DNA of 62,750 bases from Gammaproteobacteria bacterium (GTDB taxonomy: Bacteria > Pseudomonadota > Gammaproteobacteria > Pseudomonadales > Pseudohongiellaceae): assembly GCA_029244985.1 (NCBI GenBank), contig JAQWQD010000032.1, forward strand, positions 1 through 62,750, given 5' to 3'. Of this stretch, positions 34,803 to 43,143 are shown one piece after another (position 1 is the first letter of the stretch; every line of letters starts with the position of its first letter). The position numbers and the translations under genes are program-made. Below the pieces are notes generated by a model. It saw only the letters and a program-made list of their open reading frames with translations, was not told the origin of the DNA and did no database searches.

Positions 34803-34898
34803 AATATCGATAAGGTTTAAAACACTTCTGTATTCCCAGCATGCGGATTAGAAGATTAATAAATTTCATTGTTCAATATGTTAATTAAGGAGATCTAA

Positions 34899-35279
34899 AT
34901 GTCAGAGGAATTAGGTAAATTTTCATTAAAATATAAGGGTAATACTTATACTTCAAATGAAGCAGGCGACATAACTATTCATCAAAATTGGGAAGGAACT
35001 GCTGACGGGTTTGGTGCTGTCTTTGGAACACTTATTTGGGGTCCAACTCCTCCAGCTGAGCTGAACGAAGGCGGAAAAATCAAATGGGTTGCGCAAGCCT
35101 ATTTAGATGATGGCACCACAGTCATAGGACAAGGCGAAGGTACTTGGGAAACACCACCGGACGCACATGTAGCTAAAACTTCTTTGTTGATTAATATTTC
35201 CGATGGTACTCAGATTAGGAGCGAGGGAGAAATGGCACTTGAAACGTTAGAATGGAATGGAACCATCTATAGCGTTTAA
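34899..35279 (+). CDS. Small beta-barrel-like protein of unknown function (member 1)
   Basis: A 126-aa protein with a good ribosome site (AAGGAG, 7 nt before ATG) and no signal peptide. It is rich in predicted beta strands: KFSLKYKGNTYTS, ADGFGAVFGTLIWG, GKIKWVAQAYLDDGTTVIGQGEGTWE and GTQIRSEGEMALETLEWNG. The GxGxVFGTL and DGTxxxGxGxGT blocks recall DUF3224/allene-oxide-cyclase-type barrels. The gene at 42588-42959 shares the same rhythm. The function is unknown. Confidence 0.6.
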   Translation: MSEELGKFSLKYKGNTYTSNEAGDITIHQNWEGTADGFGAVFGTLIWGPTPPAELNEGGKIKWVAQAYLDDGTTVIGQGEGTWETPPDAHVAKTSLLINISDGTQIRSEGEMALETLEWNGTIYSV

Positions 35280-35443
35280 TTAATATATCCACGCGGATTG
35301 GTAACTCTTAAACTCCATCTTTGCACAGCTCAATTATGGTATTAGAGATTATTTCAGCGATGCGGGAACCTGCTCCCTTTAACGGACTCAGCGCATACTG
35401 GAAACAGGCTACTCACCATGAATATTTGAGCTCGTGCTCGCAA

Positions 35444-35491
35444 AAAGAAGGGCTAATATTTTCATTTTACTTAAAATATTAGCCCTTCTTT
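35444..35491. terminator. Bidirectional rho-independent terminator
   Basis: A perfect 19-bp inverted repeat (arms 35444-35462 and 35473-35491) with a 10-nt loop, core GAAGGGC/GCCCTTC, flanked by A- and T-rich ends. It lies between the convergent genes ending at 35279 and 35525 and can serve both. Confidence 0.85.
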
Positions 35492-35524
35492 CATGGGACA
35501 CTCATGTGAACCCTCACATCAAAT

Positions 35525-36547
35525 TCAGCAAGGAACCTGTAAAAAATCTATCAATTGTCGATCAATGAAAGCGTCATCTTCTGGGCTGAATCCTGGCAAT
35601 CCTGCCATGTGTCCGCTTTTAGAGCGGATCATGTTCAACTGGCCTAAAGAAATGAAAGGCAACTCAGCTTCATTATCCTCAACACGGAAGTACATATCGG
35701 TTTCGCATGGCAACATCAAAAATGGAATATCTATCGCCTTGAGCGCGGACTCCAAGTCACCATTGAAATTGGGATTTTTGGAAACATCCGCTGACATCCA
35801 TGTAAGGGTTTGGGCATAGAGGTTTGCGGGGACCCACGGTTGGAAGAGATTTTTGATATTTTCTATCACATCAGTGACACCTTTGACCTCGTCCGTGAGA
35901 TGTAAACCCTCTCTGTACCAATCCTGAGACATTGCCATCGTCGCCCCGATACTTGCCATAACCGATAGAACCTTTGGATCCCAGTCCTGGCAGTTTTTAT
36001 CACGCCACTCGAGGGTGGTTTCCATAGTTGTTTTGTATGCATGTAGCATCGCCCAATTGTGCGATGAAGTCTTAGCACTGCCACAGATCGAACACGCCCG
36101 CTTGATAAAATCCGAGTGTAGTGCAGCCCAATGGTAGGCTTGCTGACCACTCATTGAAAATCCGACCATCAAGTCTACACCAGTGATACCAAAGTGCTCT
36201 TCGAGCAATCGCCGTTGAGCACTAACATTGTCGAACGCAGTAACTAAGGGAAATTCTAGAGCATGATGTGGTTCGGGAGTATTACTCGGTGAACTTGATG
36301 ACCCATTAGTGAACATATCAGGCACAACTATGAAGTACTTTTCTGGATCGAGTGCTTTCCCAACACCGACATAGGGCTCGACTTGATCATTGGTCCCCGT
36401 GTACCAGGTCGGGAATACTATTACATTATCTCGTGCCTCGTTCAGTGAACCATATGTGCGAAAGCCGATAAAAGCATTTTCTAAAATTGTGTTTGACTGT
36501 AAAGCGAAGTCCCCCAGCTCAAAACAACCTGTGATCGATGAACTCAT
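35525..36547 (-). CDS. Cytoplasmic alpha/beta hydrolase of the MetX-like family (paralogue 2)
   Basis: A 340-aa protein without signal peptide, clearly related to the exported hydrolase at 702-1784: shared blocks include FELGDF, DPEKYFIVVPDMFTNGSSSSPSNTPEPHHALEFP, GFSMSGQQAYHWA, CSICGSA and the CETDMYF / GHMAG end. The catalytic triad is Ser131, Asp284 and His313. The family contains homoserine acyltransferases and related hydrolases; the substrate is unknown. Element D and a divergent secreted-protein gene lie upstream, the same layout as around copy A. Confidence 0.85.
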   Translation of the reverse strand: MSSSITGCFELGDFALQSNTILENAFIGFRTYGSLNEARDNVIVFPTWYTGTNDQVEPYVGVGKALDPEKYFIVVPDMFTNGSSSSPSNTPEPHHALEFPLVTAFDNVSAQRRLLEEHFGITGVDLMVGFSMSGQQAYHWAALHSDFIKRACSICGSAKTSSHNWAMLHAYKTTMETTLEWRDKNCQDWDPKVLSVMASIGATMAMSQDWYREGLHLTDEVKGVTDVIENIKNLFQPWVPANLYAQTLTWMSADVSKNPNFNGDLESALKAIDIPFLMLPCETDMYFRVEDNEAELPFISLGQLNMIRSKSGHMAGLPGFSPEDDAFIDRQLIDFLQVPC

Positions 36548-36580
36548 ATGTGTGCTCCCGTATATTGATATTCTCTTAAC

Positions 36581-36630
36581 AGAATAATACGTATAAATCG
36601 GTTATGGAACTACTCTGGCTAAGTGAGGGT
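36581..36630 (+). promoter_or_regulatory. Conserved intergenic element, copy D
   Basis: Starting AGAATAATACG, with TTATGGAACTACTCTGGCTA and AGTGAGGGT, this is the most diverged copy. It is about 57 bp upstream of the MetX-like gene. A further shared string (AATCAATCCCTCAAA, from 36701) also occurs beside copy A. Confidence 0.5.
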
Positions 36631-36723
36631 GACAATTTATATAATGGTATTTCTGACGATAAGTTGGAGGTAAATAAACTAAAACTTTAAGCTGTAGCAA
36701 TCAATCCCTCAAAGTTGATTTAG

Positions 36724-36780
36724 AAAATCATCTGGTGAGTTGTCTACATAGTAATTTTGGTTATCATCCCAACCAAGAAT
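36724..36780 (+). promoter_or_regulatory. Promoter-like 57-bp repeat, copy 2
   Basis: Same 57-bp unit as 33937-33993, with TTGTCT (36740-36745) and TATCAT (36762-36767) 16 nt apart. It lies 35 bp before the ATG of the SnoaL-like gene. Confidence 0.6.
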
Positions 36781-36814
36781 TTTGAATAACTACTACTCTG
36801 GAGAAGAACCGATC

Positions 36815-37294
36815 ATGAATATCAAGCTGAGCAACCGCCTTACTGTATTAACTTTTATGCTAGCAGGATTGATGCTAGCACCGAATTCCTTTGCCGACGA
36901 CATGGATGATGTGATGGCTGTTATTTATCAGTATGGTGATTTAGAAAATGATTTGGAGGCCCAGGCGAGGCTGATGAGATCAGATCGTGTCTATATTACT
37001 GGCGGTCTTCGTCAAACAGACGAGGCAAAGAACATGGCTAATCAAATTGCTGGTCGTCAGGCAAGCGAGTCTCTGAACGGAGGAAAAACGGAATTCGTTA
37101 CAACAATTGAAGGTCTAGATGTTTCCATTCACGGGGACGTTGCAGTCGCTAGTTTCGTGCGATGGTGGAATATCTATCCGCACAACCAAGCATCAAACTC
37201 GAGCCCACCAACATGGGTTACGCTAGTCTTGATAAAGGAAAATTCCGGATGGCTTATCAAGCACACACATCAGTCACCACTCCTCGGCAACTAA
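36815..37294 (+). CDS. Secreted SnoaL/NTF2-like protein
   Basis: The ATG at 36815 (MNIKLSNRLTVLTFMLAG) gives a clean signal peptide ending SFAD and has GGAG upstream; 11 more in-frame codons lie before it. The 159-aa product matches the cone-shaped NTF2/SnoaL-like fold: an N-terminal helix (DDVMAVIYQYGDLEN), VEGLD-type strands (TIEGLDVSIHGDVAVASFVRWW) and a late WVTLVLIKENSGWLIKHTHQSP, a familiar end for DUF4440/SnoaL-like proteins. Such folds bind or convert small molecules; no catalytic residue can be assigned. It is divergent from the MetX-like gene. Confidence 0.72.
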   Translation: MNIKLSNRLTVLTFMLAGLMLAPNSFADDMDDVMAVIYQYGDLENDLEAQARLMRSDRVYITGGLRQTDEAKNMANQIAGRQASESLNGGKTEFVTTIEGLDVSIHGDVAVASFVRWWNIYPHNQASNSSPPTWVTLVLIKENSGWLIKHTHQSPLLGN

Positions 37295-37307
37295 AGGATT
37301 AGAGTAT

Positions 37308-37337
37308 GATTGCAGCCGGATTAACCCAGCTGCAATC
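37308..37337 (+). terminator. Hairpin after the SnoaL-like gene
   Basis: GATTGCAGC and GCTGCAATC are perfect 9-bp arms around a 12-nt loop, 13 nt after the stop codon. There is no T-run, so it may act as an mRNA 3' end stabiliser rather than a terminator. Confidence 0.45.
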
Positions 37338-37478
37338 GCTCATATATGCGAAAATATTTTATAATCCCATTTACAAACGATGGGAACGTAGATCAGATTT
37401 AAACCGCCGCGAGTCAATTAGCCAAAGCTTATTATTCATCAGAATGGTGGAGTAATAGGATGCGGACCAATCGAAGAC

Positions 37479-38867
37479 TTAGGTTTTCATATCCTTCGTC
37501 ACAGCCTCACGCGTGGCTCGAGTTGCTTCATCAGTCTCATTTTTCAATAGCGCTTCTAGCGATACTCCTTCTTTAGCAAGGATCTTCTGCCTAAAATAGT
37601 AATAAACTGCGCCTAGAGACAACAAGAAAAAATATCCCATAGCAGGACCGGTATTATCGCGGACGGCAATGAAGATAAACAAAATTCCGATTAAGATATT
37701 CACCGCAGCAGTGACCCATAACCATGACTGACTTAGTTTAAACTGCGCATTGTTATAGTGGTCTGGCAGCATTTTCGGCAAACGTACCAATGCAACCCCC
37801 CAAATAATTCCGTAGAGCATCCAACCTATAACTGATACAGAAGCATACTGTGCGATATTCCCTTGTAGGCCGATTCCAATCAGAATAATCACGCCTACTA
37901 ATAAAATCGTGGTGTCAGGCTCTCCTGTATGACGACTTACACGATTAAATATTTGTGGCCAAATTCTGTTTCTTGCCACGGCGAAAAATGAGCGGGAGAC
38001 AGTAATAAATATCATATTGATAGATGTACCGGCAGCGAAAAGAGCCGCAACTGTAATAGCCGTCGAGTACCACTCGGGCAAAAAGACTGCCGCAGCTGCG
38101 CTCAATGGCGCAACTATCAAACCAAGTTCTTTCCAATGGATTAAACCTGGCACGACAAATGTTACTGATGTGTAAATGAAAGCAACGATCAGAAATGTAT
38201 AAAGAGTAATTAGGGGAACATTTCTTACCGGATTCTTGATTTCTTCAGTAATCGAAAGCAACATTGTGAAGCCTGTGTAAGAATAATAAGCTGGCACTGC
38301 TGCCGCAAGCACAGCACCCCATCCAAGTGGTGCGATCGGTGTTAATAATTCTCCATCAATGTAGAACAGTCCGCCAATAGCAAGAATCAATAAAGCACTG
38401 ACAAATAATGAGACCATTACCATCTGTATTTTCACGCTAGAGCGAATACCCATTAAGTTGATGATCATGATGCTGACCACAATGAGGCAAGCGATCGTCA
38501 CTCGATTGACATCCGGTGCGAAAAAAGCAAAGTAATCGGCAAAACCATAGGCAAGAATAGGGCCGCCAACCAACGCGCCCAACATTGCTGCCCAAACTTT
38601 GAGGAAACCCAGTAGAGGGTGCAATACAATGCTGGTAAAAACATAATCTGCTGCACTAACTGGCAGAATGCTACCTACCTGTGCAGCAACAAGCGTGTTA
38701 AAGAATGCGGGAATGATTGCTATAAGATAAGCTATAAATATAGCTGGTCCAGCAATTCCAGCCAAGGTGCCAGGTAGAATAAATATTGAGGCGCCCACTA
38801 CGTTTCCTACCATCAAAAAAACTGCGCCAGCTAACCCAACTTTTCGTTCTAAGCGAACAGTAGTCAT
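37479..38867 (-). CDS. APC-superfamily amino acid permease (1)
   Basis: A 462-aa inner-membrane protein with about 12 helices. The first helix region VGLAGAVFLMVGNVVGASIFILPG is the conserved APC substrate-binding opening (G-x-G/A-I-F). YYSYTGFTMLLSITEEIKNPVRNVP matches the conserved sixth helix and following loop. It starts with a 4-nt ATGA overlap with the class III aminotransferase gene, so it probably imports the amine or amino acid that enzyme uses. Confidence 0.9.
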   Translation of the reverse strand: MTTVRLERKVGLAGAVFLMVGNVVGASIFILPGTLAGIAGPAIFIAYLIAIIPAFFNTLVAAQVGSILPVSAADYVFTSIVLHPLLGFLKVWAAMLGALVGGPILAYGFADYFAFFAPDVNRVTIACLIVVSIMIINLMGIRSSVKIQMVMVSLFVSALLILAIGGLFYIDGELLTPIAPLGWGAVLAAAVPAYYSYTGFTMLLSITEEIKNPVRNVPLITLYTFLIVAFIYTSVTFVVPGLIHWKELGLIVAPLSAAAAVFLPEWYSTAITVAALFAAGTSINMIFITVSRSFFAVARNRIWPQIFNRVSRHTGEPDTTILLVGVIILIGIGLQGNIAQYASVSVIGWMLYGIIWGVALVRLPKMLPDHYNNAQFKLSQSWLWVTAAVNILIGILFIFIAVRDNTGPAMGYFFLLSLGAVYYYFRQKILAKEGVSLEALLKNETDEATRATREAVTKDMKT

Positions 38868-40183
38868 TTTTGTGAGACTATTCCTTCCTTTAATACCTGA
38901 CAGAACTTATCGATGTGAGTTTGAGTGGTCGCTGTCGAAAGACAGCCAGCCATGTTTCCGCCTAACCAAATACCGTTGCCAATAAGATAACGTCGCAATT
39001 TATCCATGAACAGATTTTCCGCTTCGTCAATAACGATATCGGCGAAGTGACGCATAGGTCGGTCATGAAATCGCACAGAGAATAACGACCCCTTCCCTGT
39101 TACCTGCGCGGCAATATCAAGTTCGGCGATAATTTCTGTAACTTGCTGTCTTAATTGATGTCCAGCGGCGTTAAGTCGATCAAACTTATCTTCATCCATG
39201 GCTTGCAAGGCTGCCTTGCCTGCAGTCATGGTGATAGGGTTTGCATTGAACGTTCCGCCATGAGGGAGTCGAGGAGATTGTCCATCCTGTGGTTCAAACA
39301 CTGACATGATGTCCTTTCTACCGGCTACTGCACCCACCGGAAAGCCACCCCCAATAATTTTACCAATACTGGTGATGTCAGGATCAATTCCAAACATACC
39401 TTGACCGCCGGAATACCCTAAACGAAAACTAATAACTTCATCAAAGGCAAGAAGAATTCCATGTTTACGCGTGAGTCGAACTAGCGCTTTTAGATAATCC
39501 TCAGAGGGAGAGATCATGCTTAATGTTTGAGGCATCAGATCGATCATGATGCAAGCCAAGCTTTCGCCGTGTAGATTAATTAGTGATTCAGTTGCCTCGA
39601 TTTCATTAAAAGGTAAAGCAACTACTTCGGTTAAAACCGAGTCCGGGGTACCGTAACTGTAAGCCGTAGATATGGGTGCGCTTCCATTGCGATCACCAGG
39701 TTTATTTCTCAGACTTACTTCTGCAAAATCATAAGAGCCATGATAAAGCCCTTCTATTTTTGCTATCTTCGGCCGCCCGGTGAACGCACGCGCTGCCTTC
39801 AACATATTCATGACTGCTTCCGAGCCTGAGTTGCAAAACCGAACCTGCTCGAAAGATTCCACCCTGTCACAAAGCAATTCGGCTAGTTCAATTTCTGCTT
39901 CGGTGGTGAATGAGCAGGCCGTGGCTTTCACTATTTGTGCCTCAACTGCTTTCCTTACCGGCTCGAAGCAATGCCCGTGTAACAAGGAGGTATAGTTATT
40001 ATTAAAATCAATAAAGCGATTACCATCGACATCAGTAACGTCCGCGCCAGATGCTTCTTCGATATAGATAGGGTAAGGCTTTAGAGCAATAGTAGTTCGG
40101 CTATTGCCGTCAGGAAGAACGCTCTGTGCGCGCCCATAGAGTGCTGCAGACTTTGAATCAGGGTTTGGATATTCCATTGCCAA
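38864..40183 (-). CDS. PLP-dependent class III aminotransferase (glutamate-1-semialdehyde aminomutase-like)
   Basis: A 439-aa protein of fold type I. Visible features: VTDVDGNRFIDFNNNYTSLLHGH near residue 50, the PLP phosphate site FCNSGSEAVMNMLKAAR, the cofactor Asp in LLAFDEVISFR, and the Schiff-base Lys in SIGKIIGGGFPVGAVAG. The order and length fit the HemL-like branch, but the pairing with an amino acid permease rather than haem genes points to catabolism of an amine, beta- or D-amino acid. The gene overlaps the permease gene by 4 nt. Confidence 0.88.
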   Translation of the reverse strand: MAMEYPNPDSKSAALYGRAQSVLPDGNSRTTIALKPYPIYIEEASGADVTDVDGNRFIDFNNNYTSLLHGHCFEPVRKAVEAQIVKATACSFTTEAEIELAELLCDRVESFEQVRFCNSGSEAVMNMLKAARAFTGRPKIAKIEGLYHGSYDFAEVSLRNKPGDRNGSAPISTAYSYGTPDSVLTEVVALPFNEIEATESLINLHGESLACIMIDLMPQTLSMISPSEDYLKALVRLTRKHGILLAFDEVISFRLGYSGGQGMFGIDPDITSIGKIIGGGFPVGAVAGRKDIMSVFEPQDGQSPRLPHGGTFNANPITMTAGKAALQAMDEDKFDRLNAAGHQLRQQVTEIIAELDIAAQVTGKGSLFSVRFHDRPMRHFADIVIDEAENLFMDKLRRYLIGNGIWLGGNMAGCLSTATTQTHIDKFCQVLKEGIVSQK

Positions 40184-40392
40184 ATCTATTCTTTTTTAAG
40201 CGAGACCGAATAAGTCTACACCATTGGGATCAGAATTTAACGAATGACTTAGTAGCACTCATAAAAAAAGAGTTTTCTAATACATGCGTGAGGAACACAG
40301 TCTAAAGATGTATAGTCATATCCGCTGCGGCAACATACTAATTTTGGTATCAAGAAACATCTCAAATATGGAAAGTTTTTGTGGAGACGTAG

Positions 40393-41559
40393 TTGATCAC
40401 TCAAGGGTTTGATTTTATTGCACTAATGTTTGGCTTATGTGGCGTGCTGGTATGGCTTGAGCACCATTTCAAGATAGTCCTTTTTCGCTGGTTCCCGTCT
40501 ATCGTATTGGTCATGTTTGGTTCTATGACGCTGTATACGCTTGGGTTCTGGGAATTCACAGAGGATGTTCGTCGAGCGCGCGAAACCGTTAGGGACAACC
40601 TAATTCCAGCGATGCTGTTTCTTATGTCACTTAAATTCAATCTTGCTGTAATCCAAAAATTGGGCGTGAGACTAATTGCTTTGTGCTTGGCCTCAACTCT
40701 TTCAATCATGCTGGGCTTTATCGTAACCCAACAAATTATGCAGGGCTTCCTCGGCAATGAAACACCTCTTACGTTTGCTACTATGTCCGCGGGTTGGACT
40801 GGAGGTACTCAGAATTTTGTAGCTGTTAAAGAGGCTCTCTCTGTCAGTGATGAGGCAATGACCTATACCTTATTAATGGGAGCGCTTTGTTATTCATTCT
40901 GGCTGGTGATTATACTCGCACTGAAACCTTTCAAATCAGCGTTCAATGAATTCTTAAGAGCTGAAGATGAAGGTCTAGACGCAGTTCTTAACTCATTGAA
41001 TGATTTAGAGTCAGACAAGACAAGTAATATGCCATCTTTATTCCTGGTGATAGGCTTGTCCCTGCTGGTAGCTGCTGCCAGTAATCATTTGGCCGAACTT
41101 ATAGCCTCTGTAAGCTTTTTCAATGAAATGATTTGGGTCATTATTATTTCTTCAACTTTGGGTATGGCAGCAGCTCCTACTGCTTTAGGAAAAATTTCTG
41201 CAAGTGACGAAGTTTCCGGGATTATGTTATATGTCGTTGTTGCTCTAATTGGAGCGGAAGTGAGCCTTGGAGCTGTAAGTGAGGCACCGATGTATATCCT
41301 TTCCGGCTTTATTATTCTGTTTATTCACGGATCAATTCTCTTGTGTGCAGCTCGGCTGCTGCGCGTTAACATACTTCTTACTGGTATAGCGTCAATTGCT
41401 AATATAGGAAGCGCCCCTGCTGCAGCGGTAGTGGGAGCAGCTTACGGGAGGGAGCTTGTCCCAGTCGCAATCATTATGGCCTTGATAGGATCCATGATCG
41501 GGTCTTTTGTAGGGTTGATTGTTGCGGAAGTTTTGATTTGGTTAAACGCTCTAACATGA
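40393..41559 (+). CDS. DUF819-family integral membrane protein
   Basis: A 388-aa protein with a TTG start (GGAG 6 nt upstream) and 10-11 predicted helices. Signature-like segments are DNLIPAMLFLMSLKFNL, TFATMSAGWTGGTQNFVAVKEAL and IASIANIGSAPAAAVVGAAYGRELVPVAIIMALIGSMIG, all typical of DUF819 (YjcL-like) proteins. Family members are uncharacterised and transporter-like. It is divergent from the aminotransferase-permease pair, so a related transport role is possible. Confidence 0.85.
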   Translation: MITQGFDFIALMFGLCGVLVWLEHHFKIVLFRWFPSIVLVMFGSMTLYTLGFWEFTEDVRRARETVRDNLIPAMLFLMSLKFNLAVIQKLGVRLIALCLASTLSIMLGFIVTQQIMQGFLGNETPLTFATMSAGWTGGTQNFVAVKEALSVSDEAMTYTLLMGALCYSFWLVIILALKPFKSAFNEFLRAEDEGLDAVLNSLNDLESDKTSNMPSLFLVIGLSLLVAAASNHLAELIASVSFFNEMIWVIIISSTLGMAAAPTALGKISASDEVSGIMLYVVVALIGAEVSLGAVSEAPMYILSGFIILFIHGSILLCAARLLRVNILLTGIASIANIGSAPAAAVVGAAYGRELVPVAIIMALIGSMIGSFVGLIVAEVLIWLNALT

Positions 41560-41656
41560 TGAGTTATTTTAAGGCCGCATCTCTTCGATATTTGAACATT
41601 CTGTCATCGTTTTTAATTGGAATAATCGAGTTAGTCTGGGATCAATGATATCAAGC

Positions 41657-42475
41657 CTATAGAGAAAAGCGCTCGCGCAAGAAATGGGCTACCCCATCCT
41701 TTTGGTTATGCCCAATTATGGCACTCGCTGCCTCTCTAATGTTAACTTTTCCATTTTCAGGAGCATAACTTTCATCGGCAAGTTCAAACATGCTTAAATC
41801 ATTGTCACTGTCGCCAAAGCAAATGACGTTGGTGGCTCCTACTTGCCTTTTTACGTTTGTAACAGCTGCACCCTTGCTAGCCAGGCAATGAAGAATATCC
41901 ATCCATCTAAATTGATCCCCTTCTATAGCAGGACCAGAATAGGCAACTAGATTAGGGTTTTTTTTGAGCTCTTGCCAAATCGGCTTTATCGCTTCAGCAA
42001 CACCAATCAAGCTGATATTAGTAACTTGGCTACTACTGTGTAACGCCTCTATAGGTAAGATTTTAGCCTTGTCATGGTAATAGCGCGTATTAATGAGTTC
42101 TTTTTCTACTTGATGGCGTGGGGAAGCGTGATAAATAAAGTAGTGTTGCTCATCGATAGCATGAATAAAAGGGGTAATTCCCTGTGAACCAGCAAGCTCA
42201 ATAACCGCCGAAATTTGTGAGTTACTGAGCAGGTTTCTTAGGGTCAGTTTCTGAGCCTTAGGTTCCCAAATTGTTACCCCGTTGTTATAGATTTGAGGCA
42301 AATCAAAATCATGGCCTTTTAAAATGTTTCTCGCTGAAAGCATAGTCCGACCTGTTGCAACGGTATAAGCTATGTTTTTTTCGCTTAAAAGAGTAAGGGT
42401 TTCTCTAGTAAACGGCGATATTTCTGACGCACCATTTAAGAGTGTGCCATCTAAATCAAAAAAAATTAGATTCAT
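41657..42475 (-). CDS. HAD-superfamily (Cof-type) phosphatase
   Basis: A 272-aa cytoplasmic protein. Motif I is FFDLDGTLLNG with nucleophile Asp7 and Asp9; motif II Thr/Ser in TVATGRTMLSA; the motif III Lys is probably in LASKGAAV; motif IV is CFGDSDNDLSMFELAD. The large insert between motifs II and III is the C2B cap of Cof-type phosphatases, which act on sugar phosphates, flavin or cofactor phosphates. The substrate is unknown. Confidence 0.88.
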   Translation of the reverse strand: MNLIFFDLDGTLLNGASEISPFTRETLTLLSEKNIAYTVATGRTMLSARNILKGHDFDLPQIYNNGVTIWEPKAQKLTLRNLLSNSQISAVIELAGSQGITPFIHAIDEQHYFIYHASPRHQVEKELINTRYYHDKAKILPIEALHSSSQVTNISLIGVAEAIKPIWQELKKNPNLVAYSGPAIEGDQFRWMDILHCLASKGAAVTNVKRQVGATNVICFGDSDNDLSMFELADESYAPENGKVNIREAASAIIGHNQKDGVAHFLRERFSL

Positions 42476-42587
42476 AAAAACTTCTATGGTCTTAGCTTAC
42501 GGACCAAATTTTAGACCTATCTCGCATTTGACTTCTGAGTCTTTGCACTGTGTTTAAAAAGAAGGTTATCAGTTTATAGATTCCCTT

Positions 42588-42959
42588 TTAATTCGGCGCC
42601 TTGATCTCCCAATAGCTGACATCGACATGCTTAGACAACAAATCAATGTCCCATATCACAAAATTTATAGCACCATTATTAACTGCATCTGTAAAGTACT
42701 CCCGCACTTTGGATTGTTCTCTTGTAAATGTTCCCATATGAGGAGTACTGATAAGAGTCCCATCTGTCAAAAATGTTCTAGCCTCGCCACTAAGCACGCC
42801 CCTACTACGATCACTACCAACGTAACTAAGCTCATGAGAGCAGAAGACTGACCCATATCCTTCCACCTGTCCTTCAAAATCGAAGGAGCTGCTATCTGTT
42901 TTAATAGTCATTCTTGATATTTTAAGCTCACCCTTGCCATCTGGCTTTGAAAGGTCCAT
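42588..42959 (-). CDS. Small beta-barrel-like protein of unknown function (member 2)
   Basis: The ATG at 42959 is preferred (GGAG 9 nt upstream; a TTG 15 nt earlier overlaps that ribosome site). The 123-aa protein is beta-rich with FDFEGQVEGYGSVFCSHELSYVG and LSGEARTFLTDGTLISTPHMGTF, resembling GFGAVFGTLIWG and DDGTTVIGQGEGTWE of the protein at 34899-35279. Both recall DUF3224-type barrels. No active site is recognised. Confidence 0.6.
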   Translation of the reverse strand: MDLSKPDGKGELKISRMTIKTDSSSFDFEGQVEGYGSVFCSHELSYVGSDRSRGVLSGEARTFLTDGTLISTPHMGTFTREQSKVREYFTDAVNNGAINFVIWDIDLLSKHVDVSYWEIKAPN

Positions 42960-43143
42960 AGAAAGAATCTCCAAAAATTATTAACGATTTTTTCAGTACA
43001 ATATTTCATTCATCAACCACAGTCAAAGCATGAGAGGAAAAACTTAAGTGCCTTGGGCGAAAAATAGTACGATAGCGAACTACCCTGCACAACTTTAAAA
43101 ATTGACCTCAAAAAAATAGCGCTTTGCCCCAATTCACTAAAAC

